A DNA stretch of 64,000 nucleotides from Hallerella sp963652365 (GTDB lineage: Bacteria > Fibrobacterota > Fibrobacteria > Fibrobacterales > Fibrobacteraceae): assembly GCA_963652365.1 (NCBI GenBank), contig CAVJTH010000006.1, positions 1 to 64,000 on the forward strand, written 5' to 3'. The position numbers were made by a program, and so were the translations under genes. Positions 7,896-16,896 of this stretch are shown one piece after another. The notes beneath the pieces are model-generated. The model made no database searches. It was not told the origin of the DNA and was given only the letters and a program-made list of their open reading frames with translations. Positions within the stretch are counted from its first letter, which is position 1. Each line of letters opens with the position of its first letter.

Positions 7896-7920
7896 TGCCG
7901 GCTTCCCGCCGGCAATTTTT
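7896..7920 (+). terminator. Rho-independent terminator after lysS
   Basis: TGCCGGC (7896-7902), loop TTCCC and GCCGGCA (7908-7914) form a 7-bp GC-rich stem followed by ATTTTT. It lies 10 nt after the lysS stop and just before the lolC ribosome binding site GGAG, so some readthrough or a promoter inside the gap must serve lolC. Confidence 0.8.
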
Positions 7921-7929
7921 CGGAGTCCT

Positions 7930-9177
7930 ATGAACAAGTTAGAATGGCTTATCGCCTGGCGATATCTGGGTGCGCAGCGCAAGAGCCTCTTCATTTCGCT
8001 GATAGGCATTTTCAGTATGCTGGGCGTGAGCATCGGCGTCTTCGCGATGATCGTCGCGCTTTCGGCGGTGAACGGCTTCGAAAAGGAAGTCACCGCGCAG
8101 ATGATAGGCAAGGACGCGCACTTCGAAATGTACGCTTACCACGGCGATCCGGTCGAAGGCTACGATTCGCTTGCGCTCCAGGTGATGGAAAACGATTCGG
8201 ACGTGGTCGCGAGCGCGCCCTTCATCCTCTACAAGACGGGCATCAGCTCGAAAAAGGTGAACGACGGCATCGTCCTCTACGGAATCGACACGGAACGCTC
8301 GGCAAGGGTGACGAACCTTTCGGAAAGCATCGTGAGCGGCAAGTATTCGCTCGACAGCCTCCCCGACGCGATGGGAGAACTTCGCCCCGCGGTCATCCTG
8401 GGCGTTTCGCTCGCGAACAGGCTGCGCGTGCTCGTGGGCGACAAGATTATCATCCAGACGTTCCAGAGCACGGAATCCGCGCTGTCTTCGGGCGGGCCCA
8501 AGATTCTTTCGTGCGTCGTGTCCGGAATCTTCGAAACCGGCATGTACGAATATGACGGAAACCTCGCCTACATAGGAATTCCCGAGGCCCAGAAGCTTCT
8601 TTCGATGGGCGATGCCGTTTCGGGCATCCAGTTCCGCGTCAAGGACCAGTGGAAGGCGGAAGAGAGCGTTTCCCGAGCGGGTTCGGTCGTCGGCTATCCG
8701 TATTACTTCATCGACTGGAAGACAAAGAATGTCACGCTCCTCAAGTGGATGAACTACGAAAAGTTCATCGTGGCGGCGATCATCAGCCTCATCATTCTAG
8801 TCGCGGCGTTCAACATCATCAGCTCGCTCATCATGGTCGTGACGGACAAGACGAAGGAAATCGGGATTCTCCGCAGCATGGGCCTTTCGAAGGGCGGCAT
8901 CATGCGGGTCTTCATGCTGATGGGGTCCTTTATCGGTGTGGGCGGAACGATTCTCGGCGGAACGGTCGGGCTCGTTCTCTGCGCGCTCCAGCAGACGTAT
9001 CACTTCGTGACGCTTCCCGGCGACGTGTATGTGCTCCCCTATTTTCCGGTGCTGATCGAGCCGCTCGATGTCGTCCTTGTCTTTGCCTGCGGCATTTTCC
9101 TCTGTACGCTTTCGACACTGCTTCCGGCCTGGAAGGCTTCAAAACTCGACCCCGTGGGAGCGATTCGCCATGAATGA
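7930..9177 (+). CDS. lolC: Lipoprotein-releasing ABC transporter permease, LolC/LolE family
   Basis: This 415-residue inner-membrane protein has the LolC/LolE/MacB topology: one membrane segment near residues 22-45 (SLIGIFSMLGVSIGVFAMIV), a large periplasmic domain, then three more segments about residues 280-305, 325-355 and 375-400 in an FtsX-type domain containing TKEIGILRSMG. With LolD it would extract lipoproteins from the inner membrane and hand them to LolA. Only one permease gene is present here, so the complex is probably a homodimer (LolF-like) or uses a partner elsewhere. The start has GGAG 6 nt upstream. Its last 8 nt overlap lolD. Confidence 0.9.
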   Translation: MNKLEWLIAWRYLGAQRKSLFISLIGIFSMLGVSIGVFAMIVALSAVNGFEKEVTAQMIGKDAHFEMYAYHGDPVEGYDSLALQVMENDSDVVASAPFILYKTGISSKKVNDGIVLYGIDTERSARVTNLSESIVSGKYSLDSLPDAMGELRPAVILGVSLANRLRVLVGDKIIIQTFQSTESALSSGGPKILSCVVSGIFETGMYEYDGNLAYIGIPEAQKLLSMGDAVSGIQFRVKDQWKAEESVSRAGSVVGYPYYFIDWKTKNVTLLKWMNYEKFIVAAIISLIILVAAFNIISSLIMVVTDKTKEIGILRSMGLSKGGIMRVFMLMGSFIGVGGTILGGTVGLVLCALQQTYHFVTLPGDVYVLPYFPVLIEPLDVVLVFACGIFLCTLSTLLPAWKASKLDPVGAIRHE

Positions 9178-9871
9178 TATCTTGCTCGAAACGAAGTCGC
9201 TCACCCGGATCTTTGCGGAAACGGGCGAACGGCTCGAAATCCTGAAAGGCGTCGATTTTTCCCTTGCGGCGCACGATTTCTGCGTGCTGACCGGAGCTTC
9301 GGGCTCGGGAAAATCCACGTTCCTGAATCTCGTCGGGGCGCTCGATACGCCGACATCCGGAGAAATTCTCTTTGAAGGGAAAAGCCTCGGAAAGATGTCC
9401 GACGCGGAAAAGGACGCCTACCATTCGCGAAAGGTCGGTTTTGTCTTCCAGTTTCACCACCTGCTCGCGGAATTCACCGCCATCGAGAACGTCTGCGTTC
9501 CGGCGAGGATTGCCAATCCGCGGGGTTCGCTCTCGGAAATTTGCGCACGGGCCGAAGAACTCCTTTCGACGGTCGGCCTAAAGGACCGGATGAAGCACTT
9601 GCCGCGGGAACTTTCCGGCGGCGAGAGGCAGCGCGTCGCCGTGGCGCGGGCCTTGATGAACCGCCCGGACATTCTCCTCGCCGACGAACCCAGCGGAAAC
9701 CTCGACGAAAAGAACGCCCGGATGCTCAACGAACTTTTCAAGCAAATTAACGAAGACTACAGACAGACCCTGCTGGTCGTGACGCACGACGAACGCATGG
9801 CGGAATACGCGTCCTGCCGCGTCCACATGCACGGCGGAAAAATAGTTCCATTTTCGAAGGAGGCTTCCTGA
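9170..9871 (+). CDS. lolD: Lipoprotein-releasing ABC transporter ATP-binding protein
   Basis: The 233-residue ATPase shows all ABC motifs: Walker A GASGSGKST near residue 45, Q-loop FVFQFHHL, signature LSGGERQRVA, Walker B ILLADEPSGNLD and the H-loop VVTHDE. The LAEFTAIENV segment after the Q-loop is typical of the LolD/MacB/FtsE group. ATG 9170 overlaps the lolC stop by 8 nt (ATGAATGA), and its own stop overlaps the clpC start by one base, so lolC, lolD and clpC are probably translated in a coupled way. Confidence 0.92.
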   Translation: MNDILLETKSLTRIFAETGERLEILKGVDFSLAAHDFCVLTGASGSGKSTFLNLVGALDTPTSGEILFEGKSLGKMSDAEKDAYHSRKVGFVFQFHHLLAEFTAIENVCVPARIANPRGSLSEICARAEELLSTVGLKDRMKHLPRELSGGERQRVAVARALMNRPDILLADEPSGNLDEKNARMLNELFKQINEDYRQTLLVVTHDERMAEYASCRVHMHGGKIVPFSKEAS

Positions 9872-12363
9872 TGCCTGGTCGCTTTACGGATCGAGTGAAG
9901 AAGGTTTTGCAATATGCGCGAGACGAGGCGCGCCGCCTGAGTTCGGAACACGTCGGAACGGAACACCTGCTGCTCGGCATTGTCCGCGAAGGCGCGGGTG
10001 TCGCAGCGGCCGCGCTGAAGATGCTCGGGGTGGATCTGGAAAACCTCGCGCAGGGCGTAGAGCGTTCCATCTCGGGAAACGGCGGCATGATGACCATCGG
10101 AACCCAGGTGACGTTTTCGGACCATGCGAAGAGCGTTTTGCAGGCCTCCGCCGCCGAAGCCCAGATGCTCGCCGACAACTACATCGGCACGGAACACGTT
10201 CTGCTTTCCCTCCTGAAAATCACCGAATGCCAGGCCGCTGCCGCGCTGACCGCCGCGGGAGTCGAATACACGACGCTCAGGCAGGCGATCGAGAATGTCA
10301 AGGAGGAATCCCGTCCGCAACGGATGGATTCGAACATCCAGAATTTCGCGCCACGTCGCCCGGAACGCGAAAACAAGTCCAAGACGCCGATTCTCGATCA
10401 CTTCGGACGCGATCTGACGGCCCTCGCCCGCCAAGGAAAGCTCGACCCGATCATCGGACGTTCCGAGGAAATCGAGCGGCTGATCCAGGTTCTCTGCCGG
10501 CGCAAGAAGAACAATCCGGTTCTCATCGGGGAACCCGGCGTCGGAAAGACCGCCATCGTGGAAGGTCTCGCGCAGAAGATCGTCGAAAAGAAGATTCCCG
10601 AGATTCTCGAAAACAAGCGCGTCATCACGCTCGACGTCGCGGCAATGGTCGCCGGCACCAAGTACCGCGGGCAGTTCGAGGAACGCCTGAAGGCCCTGAT
10701 CATGGAGCTCCAGAAAAACGAGAACGCGGTCATCCTCTTCATCGACGAGCTGCACACGATCGTGGGAGCGGGCGGTTCGGAAGGAAGCCTCGACGCGTCA
10801 AACATCTTCAAGCCGGCGCTCGCCCGTGGCGAGCTCCAGTGCATCGGAGCGACGACGGTCGATGAATACCGAAAGTACATCGAAAAGGACGCCGCGCTCG
10901 AACGGCGCTTCCAGAAGATTCTCGTGAACCCGCCGACGGTCGAGGAATCCGTCATCATTCTCAACGGGCTTGTCGATCGCTACGAAAAGCACCACAAGGT
11001 CAAGTACACGCCGGAAGCGATCCGCGCCGCGGTCGTCCTGGGAGACCGTTACCTTTCGGAACGCTTTCTGCCGGACAAGGCGATCGACGTGATCGACGAA
11101 GCGGGCGCGAGAAAGCGTCTGGAAAGCATGGCCGTGCCGCCCGAACTGCGCGACATGGAAGCGAAACTCGCCGAAACCAGCGCAAGGAAGGAAGAAGCGC
11201 TCCGCACGGAAAAGTTCGAGGATGCGGCAAAATGCCGCGACGCATCGGAAGAACTCCAGAAGAAGATCGCGGAAGTCAAGGACGGCTGGCTCGAAAAGCG
11301 CAAGACGGAATGCCTGGTCGTCGATGAAGACGTCATCCGCGACGTGATAAGCAAGATGACGGGAATTCCCATTTCGCGCCTCGCGGGCGAGGAGACGAAA
11401 AAGCTCCTGAACCTCGACAAGGAAATCAAGCAGCGGATCATCGGTCAAGACAGGGCCGTCGATGCCGTCGTACGTTCCATCCGGCGCTCCCGGGCCGGAA
11501 TCCGCGACACGTGCCGACCGATGGGAAGCTTCCTCTTCCTCGGACCGACCGGTGTCGGCAAAACGGAACTCGCCAAGGTCCTTTCGCTCTCCCTCTTCGG
11601 TTCCGAAGACTCGATGATTCGGATCGACATGAGCGAATACATGGAAAAGCACAGCATTTCCCGCCTGATCGGTGCGCCTCCGGGATACGTCGGATACGAA
11701 GAAGGCGGTGGACAGCTGACCGAGAAGGTTCGCAAGCGTCCGTATTCCGTGGTCCTTCTCGACGAAATCGAAAAGGCGCACCCCGACATCTATAACCTGC
11801 TGCTCCAGATTCTCGACGACGGGCAGCTCACGGACAGTTTCGGTCGAAAGATCAACTTCAAGAATTCGATCATCATCATGACGTCGAACGTCGGCGCGCG
11901 CGAAGTCAAGCACAGCGCGGGCATGGGATTTACGAAGCTCTCGGAAAGCGACGACTTCGAACGGATGGAGACGACGATTCGGGAAGAGGCGAAGAACGTC
12001 TTTTCCCCGGAATTCCTGAACCGCATCGACGACCAGATCGTCTTCCGCAGCCTGAACAGGTCGGACCTGATCCGGATTGTCGATATCCTTTTGGGCAATG
12101 TCCAGAAGAACCTTTCGGAACGCGGCATTCTGCTCGAATTTACCGAAAAGGCGAAGGAAGTCATCGCGGAACACGGCTACGACCCCGCCCTCGGCGCGAG
12201 GCCGCTCCGCAGAAGCATCCAGCAACTGGTGGAAGACGAACTTTCCGAAGGCCTTCTCCTCGGAAACTTTACGGATTTCTCGACGGTCGGAATCGACGCG
12301 GCTCCCGACGGGAAGACGCTCGTTTTCAGAACGGAAGACTTGCCGGGGAAAAATCGACAGTAA
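9871..12363 (+). CDS. clpC: ATP-dependent Clp protease ATP-binding subunit ClpC
   Basis: This 830-residue double AAA+ unfoldase starts with two Clp N repeats (LSSEHVGTEHLLLGIVREG and LADNYIGTEHVLLSLL). D1 has Walker A GEPGVGKT near residue 220 and Walker B VILFIDELHTIVGAG. A UVR-type middle segment (KFEDAAKCRDASEELQKKI, about 448) marks it as ClpC rather than ClpA or ClpB. D2 has GPTGVGKTE near 558 and VLLDEIEKAHPD. It would feed unfolded substrates to ClpP. The ATG shares its A with the lolD stop (TGATG). bioB follows 11 nt later. Pairing of ClpC with Lol genes is not a standard functional link. Confidence 0.93.
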   Translation: MPGRFTDRVKKVLQYARDEARRLSSEHVGTEHLLLGIVREGAGVAAAALKMLGVDLENLAQGVERSISGNGGMMTIGTQVTFSDHAKSVLQASAAEAQMLADNYIGTEHVLLSLLKITECQAAAALTAAGVEYTTLRQAIENVKEESRPQRMDSNIQNFAPRRPERENKSKTPILDHFGRDLTALARQGKLDPIIGRSEEIERLIQVLCRRKKNNPVLIGEPGVGKTAIVEGLAQKIVEKKIPEILENKRVITLDVAAMVAGTKYRGQFEERLKALIMELQKNENAVILFIDELHTIVGAGGSEGSLDASNIFKPALARGELQCIGATTVDEYRKYIEKDAALERRFQKILVNPPTVEESVIILNGLVDRYEKHHKVKYTPEAIRAAVVLGDRYLSERFLPDKAIDVIDEAGARKRLESMAVPPELRDMEAKLAETSARKEEALRTEKFEDAAKCRDASEELQKKIAEVKDGWLEKRKTECLVVDEDVIRDVISKMTGIPISRLAGEETKKLLNLDKEIKQRIIGQDRAVDAVVRSIRRSRAGIRDTCRPMGSFLFLGPTGVGKTELAKVLSLSLFGSEDSMIRIDMSEYMEKHSISRLIGAPPGYVGYEEGGGQLTEKVRKRPYSVVLLDEIEKAHPDIYNLLLQILDDGQLTDSFGRKINFKNSIIIMTSNVGAREVKHSAGMGFTKLSESDDFERMETTIREEAKNVFSPEFLNRIDDQIVFRSLNRSDLIRIVDILLGNVQKNLSERGILLEFTEKAKEVIAEHGYDPALGARPLRRSIQQLVEDELSEGLLLGNFTDFSTVGIDAAPDGKTLVFRTEDLPGKNRQ

Positions 12364-12374
12364 GGAGCGATTCT

Positions 12375-13379
12375 ATGGCAAAGACGGATCTCTTGGAACT
12401 TGCACAGCGGATTATCGACGGTCACCGCATCCAGCGCGGCGACGACCTCTCGTTCTTTCTCGACTGTGACCTCGAAGAACTGGAAAAGGGAGCGGGCTGG
12501 ATCCAGAAGCACTTTCGGCGCAACCACGTCGATCTGTGCACGATCATCAATGGTCGGAGCGGTCGCTGTCCCGAGAACTGCAAGTACTGCGCCCAGTCGG
12601 CCCACAACAAGACCGGCTGCGAAGAATATCCGTTTCTTCCCAAGGAGCGGATCGTCGCCGAAGCGACCCGCAACGCCCAGGCGGGCGTAAACCGATTTGC
12701 GATCGTCACCGCCGGTCGAGCCCTGACGGGAAAGGATTTCGATTCCGCGATCGAGGCGTTTGAGGAAATGCACCGCACGCTCAAGATAGGCCTCTGCGCG
12801 AGCATGGGATTCCTTTCGAGAGAACAGCTCCACCGTCTGCACCAGGCGGGAGTCACCAGCTACCACCACAACATCGAAACGAGCCGTCGCAACTTCCCGA
12901 ACATCTGTACGACGCACACCTACGACGACAAGATACGCGAAATCCAGATGGTCAAGGAAGAAGGCCTGTGCATCTGCTCCGGAGGAATCATCGGAATGGG
13001 CGAAACGTGGGAAGACAGGCTCGACATGGCGATAAGCCTTGCCGAACTCGAAGTCTATTCGATTCCCATCAACGCCCTGATGCCCATCCCCGGTTCCCCG
13101 CTAGAGCACCTGGAGCAGATTTCCGCCGAGGAACTGATGCGAACGATCGCCTTTTTCCGCTACATCAATCCCGAAGCGAACATCCGCCTTGCCGCCGGTC
13201 GAAAGATCATGGCGGACTTTGGCGCAAAGGCGTTCCTTTCGGGCGCAAGCGCAAGCATCACCGGCGACATGCTCACGACAAGCGGAACGACGATTCGCGG
13301 CGATTTCGAAATCCTCGAACGGCTCGGGCTTTCCAACGCGGGTCCGAACGATTTCGACGTTTCGACGTGCGGAACCTGA
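12375..13379 (+). CDS. bioB: Biotin synthase
   Basis: This 334-residue radical SAM enzyme converts dethiobiotin to biotin. The SAM-cluster motif C-x3-C-x2-C is seen in GRCPENCKYCAQS near residue 68. Other family marks are TIINGRSGRC, YHHNIETSRRNFPNICTTHT, CSGGIIGMGET, and RLAAGRK, which contains the arginine known to ligate the [2Fe-2S] cluster. Length is normal. ATG 12375 has AAGGAG upstream and lies 11 nt after clpC. No other biotin gene is nearby, so this placement is unusual for bioB. A terminator follows. Confidence 0.95.
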   Translation: MAKTDLLELAQRIIDGHRIQRGDDLSFFLDCDLEELEKGAGWIQKHFRRNHVDLCTIINGRSGRCPENCKYCAQSAHNKTGCEEYPFLPKERIVAEATRNAQAGVNRFAIVTAGRALTGKDFDSAIEAFEEMHRTLKIGLCASMGFLSREQLHRLHQAGVTSYHHNIETSRRNFPNICTTHTYDDKIREIQMVKEEGLCICSGGIIGMGETWEDRLDMAISLAELEVYSIPINALMPIPGSPLEHLEQISAEELMRTIAFFRYINPEANIRLAAGRKIMADFGAKAFLSGASASITGDMLTTSGTTIRGDFEILERLGLSNAGPNDFDVSTCGT

Positions 13380-13406
13380 AGCGATTCGGGATATTCCTGA
13401 CGCAAA

Positions 13407-13440
13407 AAGCCTCGCGAACGCGAGGCTTGATTTTTTTTCT
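13407..13440. terminator. Bidirectional terminator between bioB and asd
   Basis: AAGCCTCGCG (13407-13416) and CGCGAGGCTT (13419-13428) are fully complementary; the inner pairs would open to make the loop. On the plus strand a run of eight T follows (13431-13438). On the minus strand the hairpin is followed by TTTTT. It therefore serves bioB and the converging asd gene. Confidence 0.85.
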
Positions 13441-13448
13441 CCAAGATC

Positions 13449-14441
13449 CTAGAGCAATTCGCCGATCTGGATGGCGTTGAGCGCGGCGCCCTTGCGAATC
13501 TGGTCGCCGGTGAGCCAGAGCGTATTGCTGTTGTCGTCCGCGAGGTCCTTGCGGATACGCCCGACAAAGACGTTGTCCTTGCCCGCGCTTTCGAGAGGCA
13601 TCGGATAGACATAGTTCTGCGGATCGTCCTTGAGCGTCACGCCGGGAGCGTTTTTCAGCGCGTTGCGGATTTCCTCGACCGAAACCGGACGTTCCGTTTC
13701 GAACCAGACCGATTCGGAATGGGAGCGGAGCGAACTGACACGGACGCAGGTCGCGCTGGTGCGCACGTCGGAATGCATGATCTTCCGCGTTTCGTTGAAC
13801 ATCTTCATCTCTTCCTTCGTATAGTCGTTTTCCGTCATCTTGTCGATTTGCGGAATGACGTTGTAGGCGAGCTGGTGCGGGAACTTGGCAACGTGCGTCG
13901 TCGAACCCGTTTCCAGGATGTCCTTGTATTGCTGCTTCAGCTCTTCCATGGCGACGGCTCCGGCTCCGCTTGCGCTCTGGTAAGAGGAAATGTGAATTTT
14001 CCGGATGTGCGAAATCTTTTCGATGGGATTCAGGACGACGACCATCATGATGGTCGTGCAGTTCGGGTTCGCGATGATTCCGTGGTGCAGCTTGATGTCT
14101 TCCGGGTTCACCTCGGGAACGACCAGCGGGACGTTCGGGTCCATCCGGTAGAAGCTCGTGTTGTCGATGCAGACCGCTCCGGCCTTTACCGCGGACGGAA
14201 GAAATTCCTGGGAGATGGCCGCGCCCGCGGAAGAAAAGACGATGTCGATGCCCTTAAAGGAATCGTGCGTGAGCTCCTCGATGGTCAAGTCTTCGCCGCG
14301 GAACTTGACTGTCTTGCCTGCGCTGCGCTTCGAAGCGAGCAGCTTCAGCGAATCCAGCTTGAAGTTTCGTTCTTCGAGGATGGAAATCAGTTCCTGTCCA
14401 ACGGCGCCGGTAGCTCCGACAATGGCAACGTTACGACTCAT
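13449..14441 (-). CDS. asd: Aspartate-semialdehyde dehydrogenase
   Basis: This 330-residue NADPH enzyme makes aspartate semialdehyde for lysine, threonine, methionine and diaminopimelate. It shows the N-terminal GATGAVGQEL dinucleotide motif, the catalytic cysteine in IANPNCTT, SYQSASGAG and the active-site histidine region RSHSESVW. The start has AAAGG about 9 nt upstream. It is the last gene of a minus-strand run ssb, membrane protein, asd, with 31 nt to the preceding gene, and it converges on bioB. Confidence 0.95.
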   Translation of the reverse strand: MSRNVAIVGATGAVGQELISILEERNFKLDSLKLLASKRSAGKTVKFRGEDLTIEELTHDSFKGIDIVFSSAGAAISQEFLPSAVKAGAVCIDNTSFYRMDPNVPLVVPEVNPEDIKLHHGIIANPNCTTIMMVVVLNPIEKISHIRKIHISSYQSASGAGAVAMEELKQQYKDILETGSTTHVAKFPHQLAYNVIPQIDKMTENDYTKEEMKMFNETRKIMHSDVRTSATCVRVSSLRSHSESVWFETERPVSVEEIRNALKNAPGVTLKDDPQNYVYPMPLESAGKDNVFVGRIRKDLADDNSNTLWLTGDQIRKGAALNAIQIGELL

Positions 14442-14472
14442 AGTTTAACCTTTGTGATTGGAGTGTGTAAAT

Positions 14473-15180
14473 TCAAGGGAGTTTTTCGATAGACGAAAGA
14501 TAGGCGGTAAAGGTCTTGGCGGCGAGCGCCGCCTGGCGCTTGCTCTGTTCGAATTGCGCTTGGCGTTCCTCGGCGTCCTCGATGGTCGTATAGGCGTGAA
14601 GCGCATACCCGGCAAGCCGCAGAAATTCGGAAGCGCGGACAAGCTGCCCGTGAAGCTCGCTCAGGCTCTTCGGGTGAAAAAGCGCCGTCGCACGGCTGTT
14701 CACCCTTGCCGTCGAATTGCGGATGGCGAGAGCCTTGCTTTCGGCGGTTTCCCGAACCGGTTCGGAAGTTCCGCTTGCAAGCGCCCCGAACTCTTCGATC
14801 TGCTCGGCGAGAGCGATTCCGTCGCTTGCGATTCTTTGCGCCGCCGCCGTGTAGCGTCGAAGCGCAAGACCGACTTCCCTCTTTTCCGGAGACTCCTCCG
14901 AAGCGGATTCCGGCTCCCCGTTTCCGGCGGCTTCGGCGTTCTTTCCCGAAAGCGCCTCGTTTATCGCGACCAGCGGACGCGGAGAAAGCTCCTCGGAGAC
15001 GAACGACCCGTAACCTTCGACTTTCAGGTAGGTGAAAAATCCCGCCAGGACGAAGATGACAACCGTGACAATCCCCGACAGGGCGACACGAATGGCTCCG
15101 CGCGCATTGATCGCCTGCAGCATCGCCAAGAGCCCGATGCACCACAGGATCGAGAGACTGATGAGGTCGAAAGCAGGCAT
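14473..15180 (-). CDS. Hypothetical membrane protein between ssb and asd
   Basis: This 235-residue protein has two predicted membrane segments at the N-terminus (ISLSILWCIGLLAMLQA and IVTVVIFVLAGFFTYL), then a soluble alanine- and glutamate-rich, largely helical region of about 180 residues with a low-complexity ESASEESPEKRE stretch. No known motif was recognised. It lies 19 nt downstream of ssb and 31 nt upstream of asd, so it is probably co-transcribed with them. A scaffold or stress-sensing role would be guesswork. Confidence 0.65.
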   Translation of the reverse strand: MPAFDLISLSILWCIGLLAMLQAINARGAIRVALSGIVTVVIFVLAGFFTYLKVEGYGSFVSEELSPRPLVAINEALSGKNAEAAGNGEPESASEESPEKREVGLALRRYTAAAQRIASDGIALAEQIEEFGALASGTSEPVRETAESKALAIRNSTARVNSRATALFHPKSLSELHGQLVRASEFLRLAGYALHAYTTIEDAEERQAQFEQSKRQAALAAKTFTAYLSSIEKLP

Positions 15181-15199
15181 TCCGGTCTAACGCTTTGGA

Positions 15200-15715
15200 C
15201 TAGAAAGGCAGATCGTCGTCCGCTTCGGGACCGGCACCCACCGGGGCGGGAGGAATCGGCGTCGGGTTGATGATCGTCGGGTTCCGTCCGTAGTTGGGGT
15301 TCGGGTTGATCGCGGACTGCGCGACCGGGCGGCTGTAGTTCGCGTTCTGGTTGTTCTGGTAGTAGTTCCCGTTCGGATTGTTGCGCGGCGTGAGCAGCTG
15401 GAACGTTTCCATGTTGATGTCCGTCGCGTAGCGCTTCTGTCCGTTCTGGTCGTCCCAGGAACGGTAAGTGAGCGTACCTTCCACGAAAAGCGTCATGCCC
15501 TTGTGGACTCCGAGCTGTTCGATGATATCGGCGATCTTTCCCCAGCCGACGATATTATGCCAATCTGTCTGCTCCCGGGTTTCTCCGTTCGCATCGCGGT
15601 AGCGGCGGGATGTGGCGAGAGAAAAGGAAACGCGCTTGCGACCGCTCGGGGTGACTTTCGTTTCGGGATCCTTGCCGATGTTTCCAATGAGCATGACTTT
15701 GTTGAGATAGGGCAT
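15200..15715 (-). CDS. ssb: Single-stranded DNA-binding protein
   Basis: The 171-residue protein has an OB-fold (about residues 1-110) opening MPYLNKVMLIGNIGKDPE, with WHNIVGWGKIADI and LTYRSWDDQNGQKRY. A disordered Asn/Pro/Gly-rich linker follows, and the acidic tip DDDLPF recruits repair and replication partners. It binds single-stranded DNA as a tetramer in the family. The start has AGGA upstream. It is the first gene of a minus-strand unit with the membrane protein and asd, and its AT-rich upstream region is shared divergently with namZ. Confidence 0.95.
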   Translation of the reverse strand: MPYLNKVMLIGNIGKDPETKVTPSGRKRVSFSLATSRRYRDANGETREQTDWHNIVGWGKIADIIEQLGVHKGMTLFVEGTLTYRSWDDQNGQKRYATDINMETFQLLTPRNNPNGNYYQNNQNANYSRPVAQSAINPNPNYGRNPTIINPTPIPPAPVGAGPEADDDLPF

Positions 15716-15784
15716 TGTGTTTTTCCTAATAGGATTGCTTTTTGTGTGATATATCTACTTATATTTAGGTATAACCAATCAAAA

Positions 15785-15790
15785 TATAGC
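15785..15790 (+). promoter_or_regulatory. -10-like element abutting namZ
   Basis: TATAGC ends 5 nt before the namZ ATG, the spacer being AAAAA. No Shine-Dalgarno sequence is present, so transcription would begin at or next to the A of the start codon. Confidence 0.4.
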
Positions 15791-15795
15791 AAAAA

Positions 15796-16896
15796 ATGAC
15801 CGTAAGAATCGCTCTATCCCACTTTGAAGACTCGTTCCCGCAAAACTTGCGCGGGAGGCGCCTGGGCGCGCTCCTGCATCCGGCGTCCATCGACGTCCGC
15901 TTGCACCACACGCTGGAAACCCTCCGCCGCTACGACGGAAAGCTGTTTAGACTCGCCGCGCTTTTCGGGCCGCAGCACGGCATCCTGGGACACACCCAGG
16001 ACAACATGATCGAATGGGAAGGCACGCTCGATCCTGAACTGGGCATTCCGGTCTATAGCCTCTACGGAAAGACGCGCGAGCCTTCTCCGGAAATGCTTTC
16101 GCATATCGACGTTCTCCTCGTCGATATGCAGGATGTCGGCGCGCGCTACTACACGTTCATCTGGACGCTCTTTCTCTGCATGAAGGCCTGCGAAAAGGCG
16201 AAGATTCCCGTCGTCGTTCTCGACAGGCCGAACCCGCTCGGATGCGCCGTGGAAGGGCCGGTCCTCGACCTCGACTACGCGAGCTTCGTCGGACTCTGGA
16301 AGCTCCCCATCCGGCATGGAAAGACCATCGGGGAACTTGCGAAGGTTTTCCGGGCGGAACGCTTCCCGGACTGCGAGCTTTACGTGATGGAGATGGAGGG
16401 CTACGATCCGCGGATGTGGTTCGACGAGACCGGGCTTCCCTGGGTGATGCCGTCGCCCAACATGCCGACCCTCGACACGGCGACGGTCTATCCGGGAATG
16501 TGCCTTTTCGAAGCGACCAACGTGAGCGAAGGCCGCGGAACGACCCGTCCCTTCGAGCTTTTCGGGGCGCCTTTCATCGACGCGAAAAAGCTCTGCAAGT
16601 ATCTCGACGGGCTGCATCTTCCGGGCGTCTATTTCCGCGAGAACTATTTCCAGCCCACGTTCCACAAGGGAGCCGGAAAAATCTGCGGAGGCGCGCAGAT
16701 CCACGTCCTCGACCGGGAAAGCTTCCGCTCCTTCGACATGGCTGTCCGGATCTTGCGCTACCTCTTCCACGAATACCCGAACGACTTTGCGTGGAAGGCT
16801 CCCCCCTACGAATACGAATACGAAAAGCTTCCCATCGACATCCTGCTCGGATCGGGAACGTTCCGCCGGGAGCTTATCGAGAACGGGGAGCTCTGA
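15796..16896 (+). CDS. namZ: NamZ-type exo-beta-N-acetylmuramidase (DUF1343 family)
   Basis: This 366-residue protein matches the DUF1343/NamZ family, which releases terminal MurNAc from peptidoglycan fragments. Marks include ALFGPQHGILGHTQDNM, PVYSLYGKTREP, LLVDMQDVGARYYTFIWTL, VLDRPNPLG and the conserved ATNVSEGRGTTRPFE stretch, whose Glu is expected to be functional. No signal peptide is visible, so it may act in the cytoplasm on imported muropeptides, unlike secreted members. No Shine-Dalgarno sequence precedes the ATG. Its stop overlaps the next gene, a MurU-like nucleotidyltransferase, which supports a MurNAc recycling route. Confidence 0.85.
   Translation: MTVRIALSHFEDSFPQNLRGRRLGALLHPASIDVRLHHTLETLRRYDGKLFRLAALFGPQHGILGHTQDNMIEWEGTLDPELGIPVYSLYGKTREPSPEMLSHIDVLLVDMQDVGARYYTFIWTLFLCMKACEKAKIPVVVLDRPNPLGCAVEGPVLDLDYASFVGLWKLPIRHGKTIGELAKVFRAERFPDCELYVMEMEGYDPRMWFDETGLPWVMPSPNMPTLDTATVYPGMCLFEATNVSEGRGTTRPFELFGAPFIDAKKLCKYLDGLHLPGVYFRENYFQPTFHKGAGKICGGAQIHVLDRESFRSFDMAVRILRYLFHEYPNDFAWKAPPYEYEYEKLPIDILLGSGTFRRELIENGEL

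Noticed and set aside
6348..8111. 587-codon open frame on the minus strand
   Set aside because: It is opposite lysS and the start of lolC, with no recognisable motif or ribosome binding site.
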